A stretch of DNA of 64,000 nt from Saccharomonospora sp. CUA-673 (GCF_001942305.1 NZ_MKKE01000003.1:1-64000), one strand, 5' to 3'. Positions 1 through 10,247 are shown, counted from the first letter of the stretch. The notes: generated from the letters alone by a model not told the origin. Made by a program: numbers and translations.

Positions 1-12
1 AGCGACGCGAGT

Positions 13-160
13 TGCTGACACGCCCGCGCAGAATGCCAACACCACGCCACGAAACGCCAAAACACCGACATGAATCGCCAACACCACGCCACAGAACGCT
101 GACACGACGTCCACGAAACGCCGACACGGCGACGCGAAACACCAACACGGCGACGTGGGG
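13..160. repeat. 21-bp tandem repeat array A
   Basis: Seven degenerate units start at 13, 34, 55, 76, 97, 119 and 140. Every step is 21 bp except one of 22 bp. The core reads like TGCTGACACGGCGACG, the same unit found at 13206, 17905, 19970 and 49608. The array ends just before the stop codon of the minus-strand gene at 163, so it lies at that gene's 3' end. It may extend past the left window edge. It is intergenic; ORFs rich in LTRRRGV-like heptads across it are simple translations of the repeat. Confidence 0.85.
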
Positions 161-162
161 AG

Positions 163-1092
163 CTAACTCCCCACCGATACCCCCACCCCGAGGTCGACGA
201 GGGTTGCGTGGGGGCCGATGGTGATGACGGCGGGTTCGGCGGGGGCGGTGGTGACGGTGTAGGCGCCGGGGACGACGGAGCCGAAGCGGTAGCGGCCGGC
301 GTCGTCGCTGACGGTGGAGCTGACGACGGCGCCGTCCCCGTTGCGCAGCAGCAGCCGCACGCCGGACAGCGGCCAGCCGCCGGAGGTGATCACGCCGGAC
401 AGCGCGCCGCGCATCTCGAGTTCGAGGTCGACCGCGGTGTTCGGGCCGTCGAGCGTGACGACGGTGGCGACCGGGTCGGCCAGCGGCGCCGCGGCGACGA
501 GCGTGATCTGCGGTGCGTGCACGCCGCCGAGCAGGTAGCGACCGTCCTCATCGGACACCGTGCTGCCGATGACCTCGCCGTTCTCGTCGATCGCGGTGAC
601 GGTCGCGCCGGGGATCGGCCGGCCGGCGACCCGGTCGCGGACGGCGCCGTGCACACCGGCGGTCGGTTCGAGTGTGATGTCCAAACGCGACGGAACGGTG
701 CCGGGCGGCACGACGGTCGCCTGCGGCCGGTAGCCGGCGCGTGCGAACACGAGGACGTAGCTGCCGGGTTCGAGTCCGGGCACGCGGAAGACCCCGCCCG
801 CGTCCGTGACGGCCCGCGCGCATTGCGAACCGGTGCGGTCGGTGACGGTCACGGTCACGTCGGCGAGCGGCCGGCTGCCGCCGTGCACGACACCCGCGAG
901 GACGTCGTTGGCGGTCACCTGCAGGTCGGCGTACGGGTCCGGGCGGTGCGCGGCGCCGGCCTGCCCGCCGGACGCACCGTCGGAACCGTTCGCGCCACCA
1001 CCGTTCACACCGTGGCCCTGGCCGTTGACCGGCAGTCCGGCGCCGTTGGCGGCCGGTTCCTCCTGCGGCCACGCGGGGAATTCGTTGCGCAT
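163..1092 (-). CDS. Carboxypeptidase-regulatory-like repeat protein
   Basis: 309 aa. The first ~50 residues are a Gly/Asn/Ala-rich linker. Three beta-sandwich repeats of the carboxypeptidase regulatory-like (transthyretin-fold) type follow, at roughly residues 60-137, 140-220 and 225-305. Each carries the typical turn, seen as TDAGGVFRVPGLEPGSYVL, SDEDGRYLLGG and SDDAGRYRFGSVVPGAYTV. There is no signal peptide or membrane helix, so it is probably cytoplasmic or peripheral. It follows the gene at 1095 with a 2-base gap and probably shares its transcript. In related actinobacteria such domains also occur as C-terminal parts of transporters (recalled, not tested). Function is unknown; the fold suggests a binding module. 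Confidence 0.75.
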   Translation of the reverse strand: MRNEFPAWPQEEPAANGAGLPVNGQGHGVNGGGANGSDGASGGQAGAAHRPDPYADLQVTANDVLAGVVHGGSRPLADVTVTVTDRTGSQCARAVTDAGGVFRVPGLEPGSYVLVFARAGYRPQATVVPPGTVPSRLDITLEPTAGVHGAVRDRVAGRPIPGATVTAIDENGEVIGSTVSDEDGRYLLGGVHAPQITLVAAAPLADPVATVVTLDGPNTAVDLELEMRGALSGVITSGGWPLSGVRLLLRNGDGAVVSSTVSDDAGRYRFGSVVPGAYTVTTAPAEPAVITIGPHATLVDLGVGVSVGS

Positions 1093-1094
1093 GG

Positions 1095-1634
1095 TCAGGC
1101 CAGGTCCTTCCGGGGGAACGCGGGAAGCGCGATGTCGTGCTGCTGGTCGCCCGCGCGGACAACGACCTCCTCGTGCACCGACGGATGCTCGACGGCGACG
1201 AGCGTCAGCGGTTCGGTGGGCAACCCTTCGAGCAGGTAGGCCCCGTCCTGGCTGATCGTGTTGGCGACGACGTAGCCGTCCCGCCGGTACGCGGTGATCG
1301 TGGTGACCGCGGCGGGCAGGGCCTGCGCCGTCGCGCCGCCGCGTTGGATGCGTCCGCGCACGGCGCGGGTGCCGACGGACGACGGCGCCGACAGCGCCTG
1401 GGCCGCGGCGACGGCCGCCGGCGACAACGACGCCGCACCGGACGCCTGCGCCGTCGAGCCCGGCCCCGGAGCCGTCGAGCCCGGACCGCCCGAACCCGAG
1501 GTGCTCGAACCCGACGCGAGAGGAGCCCCGGAGGCCGACGTCGCGGACGAGTCCGGAGAAGCAGCACCCGTGGCTGCCGAGGGGCGGCCGACCTCGCGCT
1601 CAGCAGGCTCGGTCCGTCGCTTCCACAGCCTCAC
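1095..1634 (-). CDS. Low-complexity protein with one carboxypeptidase-regulatory-like domain
   Basis: 179 aa from a GTG start at 1634, chosen because GGAGGAA lies just upstream (complement of 1638-1644). A longer frame to 1838 has no such site. The N-terminal ~80 residues are Ser/Gly/Ala/Pro-rich and look disordered. The C-terminal ~90 residues form one carboxypeptidase-regulatory-like domain (GRIQRGGATAQALPAAVTTI, then SQDGAYLLEGLPTEPLTLV). It lies directly upstream of the three-repeat protein at 163, so the two probably work together. No catalytic residues or secretion signal are visible. Function is unknown. Confidence 0.65.
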   Translation of the reverse strand: MRLWKRRTEPAEREVGRPSAATGAASPDSSATSASGAPLASGSSTSGSGGPGSTAPGPGSTAQASGAASLSPAAVAAAQALSAPSSVGTRAVRGRIQRGGATAQALPAAVTTITAYRRDGYVVANTISQDGAYLLEGLPTEPLTLVAVEHPSVHEEVVVRAGDQQHDIALPAFPRKDLA

Positions 1635-2003
1635 AGATTCCTCCGTATGAGTGAGTAGACAGTGAGTACTTACCACCCAATGCGACCGTAAAGCAACTGC
1701 TTGACACAACTCCGTTGTCACGCGCGGTACCGGTTCGATCACCGAGCACGCGGTCGCCGAAACGTCTGTAACCTGGGGTTTCGATAATGCACGCCCACTG
1801 CACCCACGCCCGCAACACCGGGAGCGGATGCTCGGCACCGGCGCTTAACGGACGCGACACGTATCCGAAAGGCGGTAATGCCACATATCCGCCGTCACCC
1901 ATTAGAGTGCACGTCCGTGACCTGTCGTAATAGTCGATCGTAGTAAGGGACAGGGGCGTGAGACGCGACGTTCGCAGGGGAACGTCGCAGCGGGGAGGGT
2001 TAC
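1635..2003. promoter_or_regulatory. Divergent intergenic region
   Basis: 369 bp between the minus-strand gene starting at 1634 and the TetR gene at 2004. No credible ORF is seen. It is less GC-rich than its surroundings and must hold both divergent promoters. It contains an imperfect inverted repeat near 1702-1722 (TGACACAAC ... GTTGTCA, one base out of register) and the clear palindrome at 1965-1988 listed separately. Confidence 0.5.
1965..1988. promoter_or_regulatory. Probable TetR operator
   Basis: Perfect inverted repeat GCGACGTTC, 6-base spacer, GAACGTCGC. It ends 15 bp before the TetR start codon, a typical autoregulation position. No binding data are available. Confidence 0.5.
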
Positions 2004-2678
2004 GTGGTGACGACATCCGACGGATCGGTGGCACGCGACGACCGCGCGCAGGCGACCCGCGACGCGATCCTGAGCACGGCGGAGCGGCTGTTCGCCGAAC
2101 GGGGCGTCTACAACGTGTCGAACCGGCAGATCAGCGAGGCCGCGGGCCAGGGCAACAACGCGGCCGTGCACTACCACTTCGGCACGAAGCACGACCTGAT
2201 CGCGGCGCTGGTCGACCGGCACCTGACGGCGCAGCGGCGGCGGCGCGCGACCTACGTGGCACAGCTGGGCGCGAACCCGACCCTGCGCGACTGGGTGGCC
2301 TGTGTCGTCCTGCCGGTCACCGATCATCTGGCCGAACTGGGCCGGCCGACGTGGCAGGCGCGGTTCAAGGCCCAGCTCGTCACGGATCCGACGCTGCAGG
2401 CGGTCCTCGACGACACCAACGCCCTCGACGCGGCGCTGCAGACCACGATCGACGGGGTGCACCGCTGCGTGACGCACCTGCCCGCGCCCGTGCGCGCCGA
2501 GCGCGCGGACATCACGAAGCATCTCATGGTGCACATGGCCGCCGACCGCGAACGCGCGATCGCCCGCGATCTGCCCACACCCCGCGCGACGTGGCGCGAG
2601 GCGGCCGAGGGCCTCATCGACGCCATCGTCGGCATCTGGGAGGCCCCGGTCAGCGACGCCGCCCAACCGCGCGGCTGA
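2004..2678 (+). CDS. TetR/AcrR family transcriptional regulator
   Basis: 224 aa from GTG at 2004, preceded by GGGGAGGG at 1992. The N-terminal helix-turn-helix (residues ~10-60) has the TetR pattern ILSTAERLFAERGV, then the recognition-helix region ending AAVHYHFGTKHDLI. The C-terminal ~150 residues are the variable ligand-binding/dimer domain with no recognisable ligand signature. It is divergent from the carboxypeptidase-regulatory-like pair across an intergenic region with a 24-bp palindrome, so it probably controls itself and possibly that pair. It ends one base before the stop of the convergent DUF1801 gene. Confidence 0.9.
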   Translation: MVTTSDGSVARDDRAQATRDAILSTAERLFAERGVYNVSNRQISEAAGQGNNAAVHYHFGTKHDLIAALVDRHLTAQRRRRATYVAQLGANPTLRDWVACVVLPVTDHLAELGRPTWQARFKAQLVTDPTLQAVLDDTNALDAALQTTIDGVHRCVTHLPAPVRAERADITKHLMVHMAADRERAIARDLPTPRATWREAAEGLIDAIVGIWEAPVSDAAQPRG

Positions 2679-3048
2679 TCACATCCACAGCACGCCGTCG
2701 TCCTCGTGCTCGCGGACGCGGTACTCGATCATCCGGCGGAGCACGTCGAGCGGCACCTCCTGCGTCGCACGGATCTTGACCGTGCCCTTGCCGAGGTCGT
2801 ACCCGTCGAGCTCGCCGGCGAACGCTCGCGCGTGCTCGGCGTGAACGCGATGCCGATGTGCTTCGCGTGGCCGTTGAGAATGAACAGAATCGTCCCGGAG
2901 GGTGCAGCCACGCGGGGCTGCCCCAGCGGATCGCCTCGGTCGCGGTCGGCGCGGTCTCGTTCATCAGCGCGCGCACCGCATCGAGGTGCGCGCGGATCCC
3001 GCCGTCGAAGCCGTCGAGATACTCCTCGACACTGTCCACCTTGGCCAT
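2679..3048 (-). CDS. DUF1801 family protein (two frameshifts)
   Basis: Encoded in three successive frames. It starts MAKVDSVEEYLDGFDGGIRA and continues to AIRWGSPAWL. After a -1 shift near 2906 comes SGTILFILNGHAKHIGIAF, and after a second -1 shift near 2843 comes AEHARAFAGELDGYDLGKG, ending VREHEDDGVLWM. Restoring one base at each point gives a complete 123-aa DUF1801 (YdhG-like) protein. The family is small, cytoplasmic and poorly characterised. It is either a pseudogene or, more likely given the same error type across the window, an intact gene misread twice. Confidence 0.7.
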
Positions 3049-3122
3049 GCGCCGCACGCTACTCCCCCGCCGGCAAGATCGGCAGAGCTCGCCGCGACCC
3101 CTCGAACGCCGGCGCAGGAGCG

Positions 3123-3865
3123 TCAGCGGGAGCGGCGCCAGGACGCGCGGAAGAACTCGCGGTTCAGGCTCGCGATGCTGTCCAGCGGAATCCCCTTCGG
3201 ACACGACACGGTGCATTCGCCGACGTTGGTACAGCCGCCGAAGCCCTCGTCGTCCATCGTCTCGACCATGTTGAGTACCCGCTCGTCGCGTTCGGGATCG
3301 CCCTGCGGCAGGACGTTGAGGTGCGCGACCTTCGCCGCGGTGAACAGCATCGCCGAGCCGTTGGGGCACGCCGCCACGCACGCGCCGCAGCCGATGCACG
3401 CGGCGTTGTCGAACGCGAGCTCCGCGTCGTCCTTGGCCACCGGCGTCGCGTGCGCCTCGGGGGCACTGCCGGTGGGCACGCTGACGTAACCGCCCGCGCC
3501 GATGATCCGGTCGAACGCCGACCGGTCCACGACGAGGTCCTTGACGACGGGGAACGCCGACGCGCGCCACGGTTCGACGTCGATCACGTCGCCGTCGTCG
3601 AACGACCGCAGATGCAGTTGGCACGCCGTGGTCTTCTCCGGTCCGTGTGCCCGCCCGTTGATCACCACACCGCACGTGCCGCAGATGCCCTCGCGGCAGT
3701 CGTGGTCGAAGGCCACCGGGTCCTCGCCGCCCTCGACCAGCCGCTCGTTGAGCACGTCGAGCATCTCCAGCATCGACATGTCCGGGCTGAGGTCGTCGAC
3801 CGCGTAGGTCACGAGCTCGCCCTCGGCGTCGGGTCCGGCCTGGCGCCAGATGCGAACGGTGAGCT

Positions 3866-3869
<4 letters not shown>
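3123..3869 (-). CDS. sdhB: Succinate dehydrogenase iron-sulfur subunit
   Basis: 248 aa, start [10 protein letters not shown]. It carries electrons from SdhA to the membrane subunit of complex II. The [2Fe-2S] ligands lie in [10 protein letters not shown] plus a downstream Cys (residues ~58-80). The ferredoxin-like C-terminal half holds [14 protein letters not shown] and [14 protein letters not shown] for the [4Fe-4S] and [3Fe-4S] clusters. Its ATG overlaps the sdhA stop as ATGA, indicating translational coupling. It is the last gene of sdhCAB, and length is normal for the b558-linked (class B-like) complex II type. Confidence 0.95.
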
Positions 3870-5790
<1,921 letters not shown>

Positions 5791-5792
5791 GG

Positions 5793-6566
5793 TCAACTCA
5801 CCACTCCTGTCATCACGGCCACGGGCACGATGACGAACCCGACCGTGAGCACGACCGCCAACGTCGACCCGATCGTCTTGATCACCCGCTGGCGCGCGGG
5901 CCGGTTCACGCCGAGGGTCTGGGCGGCGCTCCAGAAACCGTGGTTGATGTGCAGGCCGAGCATCACCATCGCCACGATGTAGATGACGTTGATCCACCAC
6001 ACCTCGAAGCCGACGACGACGTTGTGGTGCGGTTCGCCGTAGCGGAAGTCCGGGTTCACCGCGCCGACCGTCAGATCGAGGATGTGCCAGACGATGAACA
6101 ACGCCAGGATGATCCCACCCCAGCGCATGGTCCGGGTCGCGAACGTGGCCTTGACGCGCTGGCCGCGGGTGTAGCGCACCGGCCGGGCCCTGCGGTCGCG
6201 CAGGCTCAGCTGGGCGGCCGCGACGATGTGCGCCACCAGTGCGACCAGCAGCACCACCCGCTGGATCCACAGGAACCAGCCGTAGGACAGCATCGGTTCG
6301 CCGAGCGTGCGCAGCCACATGCCGTACTCGTTGAACTCCGCGGCCCCGGCGAAGATCTTGAGATTGCCCAGCATGTGTGCCAGCAGGAACAGCACGAAGA
6401 GCAGTCCGGAGACGGCCATGACCGTCTTCTTGCCGATCGTCGAGCGCCAGAACGCCACCGGCGCCGACGGCCGCTTGGTCGACCGTGGTTTCGGTGGCCG
6501 GGCTGACGGTGGCTTTGTCGACACCGCTGTCTTGGCTTCCACGACATTGACGCTAGAACCGGACAT
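5793..6566 (-). CDS. sdhC: Succinate dehydrogenase cytochrome b558-family membrane subunit
   Basis: 257 aa. A basic, Pro/Lys-rich N-terminus (~40 aa) is followed by five predicted membrane helices, beginning [20 protein letters not shown]. Several intramembrane His residues ([36 protein letters not shown]) fit the di-haem b558 family, in which one fused polypeptide replaces SdhC plus SdhD. It anchors SdhAB and reduces menaquinone. It is the first gene of sdhCAB, with its promoter in the 59-bp gap to the divergent LysR gene. Confidence 0.92.
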   Translation of the reverse strand: MSGSSVNVVEAKTAVSTKPPSARPPKPRSTKRPSAPVAFWRSTIGKKTVMAVSGLLFVLFLLAHMLGNLKIFAGAAEFNEYGMWLRTLGEPMLSYGWFLWIQRVVLLVALVAHIVAAAQLSLRDRRARPVRYTRGQRVKATFATRTMRWGGIILALFIVWHILDLTVGAVNPDFRYGEPHHNVVVGFEVWWINVIYIVAMVMLGLHINHGFWSAAQTLGVNRPARQRVIKTIGSTLAVVLTVGFVIVPVAVMTGVVS

Positions 6567-6599
6567 GTTCAGAGGTCAAAGACATAGAAGCTCTACCGG

Positions 6600-6618
6600 C
6601 GATAGGTTCCGTCTATCG
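6600..6618. promoter_or_regulatory. Probable LysR-type operator between sdhC and its regulator
   Basis: Perfect inverted repeat CGATAG, 7-base spacer, CTATCG. It contains the T-N11-A architecture usual for LysR-type sites. It lies 7 bp before the LysR ATG at 6626 and 34 bp before sdhC, so one bound regulator could act on both divergent units. Confidence 0.55.
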
Positions 6619-6625
6619 TGTGGGT

Positions 6626-7555
6626 ATGCAGTTCCAGCAACTGTCGTACTTCCTGGCCGTCGTGGAGACCCGGCACTTCACGAAGGCGGCGGAGCAGATG
6701 CGCGTGGCGCAGCCGTCGCTGTCGCAGCAGGTGCGGGCGCTGGAGCGGGACGTCGGCGCGCCGCTGTTCCACCGCGGCCGGGGCCGGGTGACGCTCACCG
6801 AGGCCGGTGAGGCGCTGCTGCCGATCGCTCGTCGCATCCTCGGCGAGGCCGAGGGCGCCTACCGGGCGATCCGCGAACTCGACGGCCTCGAACGCGGCCG
6901 GGTGCGCCTGGGTGCGACGCCGAGCCTGTGCACCGGCGTGCTGCCCGCGACGCTGGCCGCATTCCGCCGCAACTACCCCGGCGTCGAGCTGGTGCTGCAC
7001 GAGAGCGGATCGCGGGACCTGCAGGTCGCCCTGGCCGAGGGCACGCTGGACCTGGCGATGATCATCGACTCGCGGGACCGGCGCCGCGACCCCGGCATCG
7101 CCGCGCGCTCGCTGTTCGTCGAGGAGCTGGTGGTCATCTCGGCGAAGGACGCGCCCGCGCCGGTGCCCGCGCGGCGGATCGGCGTGCCCGAACTCGACGG
7201 GCTGCCGCTGGTGATGTTCCGCCGCGGCTACGACCTGCGCGACACCACCGTCGCCGCGTGCCGCGCCGCGGGCTTCGAGCCGACGTTCGCCGTCGAGGGC
7301 GGCGAGATGGACGCCGTGCTGGAGCTGGTGCGCGCCGGCGTCGGCGTGGCCGTGGTGCCGAGCACGGTGGTCGACGACCGGTTCCGCATCACCCGGTTCA
7401 CCGCGCCCGGCCTCACCCGCACGGTGCGGTTGGCGCACCGCCGCGACGTCGAACCGTCCAAGGCCGTCCGCGCCCTCGGCGACGCCGTCACCGGCTTCCT
7501 CGACGACGCCTCCCGCATCCGCCCCCTCATCACAGTCCCCGGCCGCCCCACCTGA
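6626..7555 (+). CDS. LysR family transcriptional regulator
   Basis: 309 aa from ATG at 6626; an in-frame GTG two codons earlier is possible. The N-terminal winged helix-turn-helix (residues 1-60) reads MQFQQLSYFLAVVETRHFTK, then QPSLSQQVRALERDVGAPLF, a canonical LysR domain. Residues ~90-295 form the periplasmic-binding-protein-like co-inducer domain. It is divergent from sdhCAB across 59 bp with a palindromic site, so it is probably a regulator of succinate dehydrogenase and of itself. The inducer is not predictable. Confidence 0.9.
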   Translation: MQFQQLSYFLAVVETRHFTKAAEQMRVAQPSLSQQVRALERDVGAPLFHRGRGRVTLTEAGEALLPIARRILGEAEGAYRAIRELDGLERGRVRLGATPSLCTGVLPATLAAFRRNYPGVELVLHESGSRDLQVALAEGTLDLAMIIDSRDRRRDPGIAARSLFVEELVVISAKDAPAPVPARRIGVPELDGLPLVMFRRGYDLRDTTVAACRAAGFEPTFAVEGGEMDAVLELVRAGVGVAVVPSTVVDDRFRITRFTAPGLTRTVRLAHRRDVEPSKAVRALGDAVTGFLDDASRIRPLITVPGRPT

Positions 7556-7573
7556 GCGACCGGGCCGGCGGGG

Positions 7574-7996
7574 TCAGACGGTGGCCTGGTCGCTGTCGCG
7601 GTGGGCGCCCCAGCCGTGCCAGCGCTCGACCTCGATCCAGGCGCTGTAGCGCGTGCGGACGCGGTCGGGGTACTGGGCGCCGAGGTAGTGCGTGGCGAGG
7701 CGGTCGATGTCGGTGAGCCCGTCGTCCTCGCGGATCTCGGTGACGCGGCCGATCAGCGTGACGTGCGTGTACCAGTTCTCGTCCAGGACGGTCAGGGTGA
7801 CGCGCGGGTCGCGGCGCAGGTGCTTGAGCCTGGCGCGGCCCTCGTCGAGGTTGACCAGCACGCGGCCGTCGTCCTCCCACAGGTACCAGGTGGCGGCCGA
7901 GACGGGCGCGCCGTCCGAGCGGAGCGTGGCCATGACGGCGGGGTTGGGGCGGCGCAGCAGTTCGACGGCCTCGGCGGGCAGCGGTGGCGTGGACAC
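7574..7996 (-). CDS. PPOX-class (pyridoxamine-oxidase fold) F420/FMN-dependent protein
   Basis: 140 aa, GTG start with GGAGGAA upstream (complement of ~8003-8010). It is a split-barrel flavin/F420-binding fold: AVMATLRSDGAPVSAATWYL near the N-terminus, then RLKHLRRDPRVTLTVLDENW and GRVTEIREDDG. Many actinobacterial members bind F420 or haem and act as small reductases on unknown substrates. It is monocistronic and convergent with the LysR gene. A second protein with this fold, fused to an FMN reductase, is at 60496. Confidence 0.85.
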   Translation of the reverse strand: MSTPPLPAEAVELLRRPNPAVMATLRSDGAPVSAATWYLWEDDGRVLVNLDEGRARLKHLRRDPRVTLTVLDENWYTHVTLIGRVTEIREDDGLTDIDRLATHYLGAQYPDRVRTRYSAWIEVERWHGWGAHRDSDQATV

Positions 7997-8112
7997 GCGG
8001 ATGTTCCTCCAGCGTTCGTGCTCTCGGGTGTTCCTCGCGCCGATGGTGCCGCACGTCCGCCGCCCCGGCCCGCCGAGGCGCCCCGCCGGGTGACGTGAGA
8101 CATGCCCCAGCT

Positions 8113-8156
8113 CCCAAGGGCCATGTCGCGTTCAACGCAACCATGGGGCCCTTGGG
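8113..8156. repeat. Hairpin-forming interspersed element, copy 1
   Basis: Inverted repeat with arms CCCAAGGGCCATG (8113-8125) and CATGGGGCCCTTGGG (8142-8156); the right arm carries two extra bases. The loop contains GTCGCGTTCAACGCAAC. The loop and right arm (8125-8156) recur at 10082-10113 with 30 of 32 bases identical. It sits in the divergent gap between the genes at 7996 and 8251, so it is not a simple terminator there. It may be a small dispersed repeat. Confidence 0.6.
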
Positions 8157-8250
8157 TCAGCCGCGATCGGTGGAGCGGCTGATGTCCCGTACAGGGGGCG
8201 AGGCAAGATCATCTGTGCCGGTTCTCGGTTCCCCTGGTGAAAGGCCGTCG

Positions 8251-8904
8251 ATGTCCACGCGTTCCCGTACCCGCTCCCGTTCCCGTGCCCGCGCGCCGAA
8301 GACGCTGGGTTCGTTGCTGGTCGCGCTGTTGGTGGCGGGTGGCTACTACCTGCTCGAGCACGGGGATCTCTTCGCGTCGGAGGCGGGCACCGGTACGGGT
8401 GAGGCGGATCTGTCGGCGTTGACGGTGGCGCCGGAGGACACGGGGGCGCACTACGACCGGGACGACTGGCCACATTGGACGTCGGTCGGCGACGGCTGCG
8501 ACGCCCGCGACGCGGCGTTGCAGGACGCGGGCCGGAACGTGCGTGTCGGGGACGGCTGTGCGGTGTCCGGGGAGTGGACGAGTGTCTACGACGGCGAGGT
8601 CGTCTCGGATGCGTCCGCATTGGACATCGATCACTGGGTGCCGTTGGCGGAGGTCGCGCGGTCGGGTGCGCGGGACTGGACGCGGGAGCAGCGCGAGGAG
8701 TACGCGAACGATCCGGACGTGTTGGTGCCGGTGACGGCGAGTTCGAACCGTTCGAAGGGTGACCAGGACCCGGCGACCTGGCTGCCGGACGAGGACCGTT
8801 GTGGCTATGTCGACAAGTGGGTGCAGATCAAGCAGCGCTACGACCTGACGGTCGACCAGGCCGAGGCGGAGGCCATCAGTGGGGTCCTTCGCCACTGCCG
8901 CTGA
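8251..8904 (+). CDS. Secreted or membrane-anchored HNH-family nuclease (DUF1524/GmrSD C-terminal type)
   Basis: 217 aa from ATG at 8251; GTG at 8236 is in frame and equally possible. The Arg/Ser-rich N-terminus is followed by one hydrophobic segment (TLGSLLVALLVAGGYYLLE, ~residues 18-36) acting as signal or anchor. The C-terminal domain has IDHWVPLAEV, then DPDVLVPVTASSNRSKGDQD and WLPDEDRCGYVDKWVQIKQR, the His-Asn metal-dependent nuclease layout of secreted actinobacterial HNH proteins. It is probably an extracellular nuclease. No immunity gene is visible beside it. Confidence 0.8.
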   Translation: MSTRSRTRSRSRARAPKTLGSLLVALLVAGGYYLLEHGDLFASEAGTGTGEADLSALTVAPEDTGAHYDRDDWPHWTSVGDGCDARDAALQDAGRNVRVGDGCAVSGEWTSVYDGEVVSDASALDIDHWVPLAEVARSGARDWTREQREEYANDPDVLVPVTASSNRSKGDQDPATWLPDEDRCGYVDKWVQIKQRYDLTVDQAEAEAISGVLRHCR

Positions 8905-8916
8905 CGCGGCGGGCCG

Positions 8917-9399
8917 TTACGTGGTGAACGCGTCGCGGCCTGCCTGCCCGCGCCACGGTTCGAGTTCGGCCCGTTGCCGCTCCGCGCGGGCGATCAGGTC
9001 GTCGAAGTCGATGTCGGGCAGGCGCGAGCCGAGGCCGGCCAGGTCACGCAGCGTCGTCCACAGCTGTTTCTTGCCCCGGATACCCATCACGAGGATCTCC
9101 AGTTCGACGAACCGGCTCAGCGGCGAGTACGACCGCAGCCTGCCGTTCGGTTTGAGCCGTCCCACGCGTTCGGCGGCCACGGCGAGGCCGGTCTTCACCG
9201 GGTTGATGCGCACGCCCAGCCGCTCCATGATCACCCGGAAGGTGTCGACGTCCTCGGCGATGCCCTGCGCCACCTGCGTGAGGGCCTCGCCGTACTCGGT
9301 GTCGTGGTTGCTGTGTGCCGAGCGGCGTGCCAGCTCGCGCCACAGCGTGCCCAGTGCGAGTTGGTCGTTCAGGTAGATCGCCAGCAGACGGTTCACCAC
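8917..9399 (-). CDS. Conserved hypothetical protein, mostly helical
   Basis: 160 aa, GTG start, overlapping the 3' end of the upstream membrane-protein gene by 7 bases. It is rich in helix-forming residues (LAIYLNDQLALGTLWRELAR, then LTQVAQGIAEDVDTFRVIM) and ends in a charged stretch. The pattern of His/Glu/Asp in helices resembles ferritin-like four-helix proteins, but I cannot assign it to a family. No signal peptide or membrane segment is seen. It is probably co-transcribed with the DUF2231 protein. Confidence 0.6.
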   Translation of the reverse strand: MVNRLLAIYLNDQLALGTLWRELARRSAHSNHDTEYGEALTQVAQGIAEDVDTFRVIMERLGVRINPVKTGLAVAAERVGRLKPNGRLRSYSPLSRFVELEILVMGIRGKKQLWTTLRDLAGLGSRLPDIDFDDLIARAERQRAELEPWRGQAGRDAFTT

Positions 9400-9977
9400 T
9401 GAGCGCTACCCGCCCTGGCCGGGTCGTACTCATGCCGGTCCGGATTGCGCCCGGATTGCGCGGCCGTCTGCTGCCAGCGGCCGACGCCGGCTCCCAGCGC
9501 GTACGACAGGTGCCCGCCGAGCGCGCCGCCCGCGGCGAGTGCCGCCAGGCCCGCACATGCCCAGACGCGGCTCGCCGACCGGTTCCGGCACGTCACGGCG
9601 CGCACGTAGAGGCCGGCGGCGACCACGTTGGCTCCGGCGTGGAGGAGGGCGACCCGCCGCTGGGTGGGGTTCAGCCGCGAGAAGTCGGCCAGCCCGGTCA
9701 CCACCGTGGGTGGGGTGGCGGCGAGTCCGACGAGGATGAGCCGGCGGGCGGCCACGGGCTGATCGAAACCGATGTCGAACACCGCGGAGCAGGTCCACGC
9801 CCCGATCGGCACGGCCACCAGCAACGGGTGCACCGGGTGCCCCAACCAGGAACCACGAAGGAACCGGTCGAGACCACCGCGGCCGAGCACGCGCCGCACC
9901 GAGCGTTGGACGGTGGCCGCCGGTCCGTCCACGGCACGCAGCGACTCGGTCGATTCCAGGATCCGACGTACGAACAT
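9393..9977 (-). CDS. DUF2231-type integral membrane protein
   Basis: 194 aa from ATG at 9977, which follows a GGTGGG site. A longer frame to 10058 exists, but its first 27 codons read through a tRNA-derived repeat and are unlikely to be coding. After a soluble N-terminal stretch there are about four membrane helices. The start of that part, GSWLGHPVHPLLVAVPIGAW, is the usual opening of DUF2231, a family often linked to redox or haem functions but not defined. It is probably the first gene of a two-gene unit with 8917-9399. Confidence 0.7.
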   Translation of the reverse strand: MFVRRILESTESLRAVDGPAATVQRSVRRVLGRGGLDRFLRGSWLGHPVHPLLVAVPIGAWTCSAVFDIGFDQPVAARRLILVGLAATPPTVVTGLADFSRLNPTQRRVALLHAGANVVAAGLYVRAVTCRNRSASRVWACAGLAALAAGGALGGHLSYALGAGVGRWQQTAAQSGRNPDRHEYDPARAGSAQW

Positions 9978-10031
9978 GCCGGTCGGATACCCACCGCACC
10001 GCGGGCCGACTCGGATGTCCCCGACCCAGTC

Positions 10032-10058
10032 GGGAACTGACTGCAAATCAGCCGGCAC
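10032..10058 (+). repeat. Inverted partial copy of the tRNA-Tyr anticodon arm
   Basis: 27 bases match the tRNA-Tyr gene on the opposite strand (10286-10312) at 25 positions. The copy covers the anticodon stem, loop and start of the variable arm. The anticodon reads GCA instead of GTA and one stem pair is lost. No acceptor, D or T arm accompanies it, so it is a tRNA-derived fragment or attachment-site remnant and not a gene. Confidence 0.7.
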
Positions 10059-10081
10059 TCCGGACCGCGAAGGGAAGATTA

Positions 10082-10113
10082 GTCGCGTTCAACGCAACTA
10101 TGGGGCCCTCGGG
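10082..10113 (+). repeat. Interspersed element, copy 2
   Basis: Matches 8125-8156 at 30 of 32 bases, including GTCGCGTTCAACGCAAC and ATGGGGCCC. The left arm of the hairpin seen in copy 1 is missing. It lies between the tRNA-derived fragment and the tRNA-Tyr terminators. Confidence 0.6.
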
Positions 10114-10166
10114 ACCCACCAAACGGGACCACCGGGATGGGGGTCCGGGGCACTCCCCGGACGGGG

Positions 10167-10189
10167 TTTGGGGGCCGTGCCCCCAAAAA
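10167..10189 (-). terminator. Second hairpin downstream of tRNA-Tyr
   Basis: Stem TTTGGGGG / CCCCCAAA around a CCGTG loop. On the minus strand a run of T begins at 10189. It lies about 65 bp beyond the tRNA 3' end, so it is either a back-up terminator or belongs to the repeat-rich tract here. Confidence 0.45.
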
Positions 10190-10211
10190 CGATGACGAAG
10201 CTCGAAACAAG

Positions 10212-10247
10212 CGAAGGCGCCCCAGCGACAAGCAGGGGGCGCCTTCG
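10212..10247 (-). terminator. Terminator of tRNA-Tyr
   Basis: 12-bp perfect arms CGAAGGCGCCCC / GGGGCGCCTTCG with a 12-base loop, starting 7 bp after the tRNA 3' end on the minus strand and followed by a T-rich stretch (CTTGTTT). Confidence 0.75.

Noticed and set aside
10032..10058. Second tRNA gene (anticodon GCA, Cys)
   Set aside because: Only the anticodon arm and a few flanking bases are present; acceptor, D and T arms are missing and a stem pair is broken.
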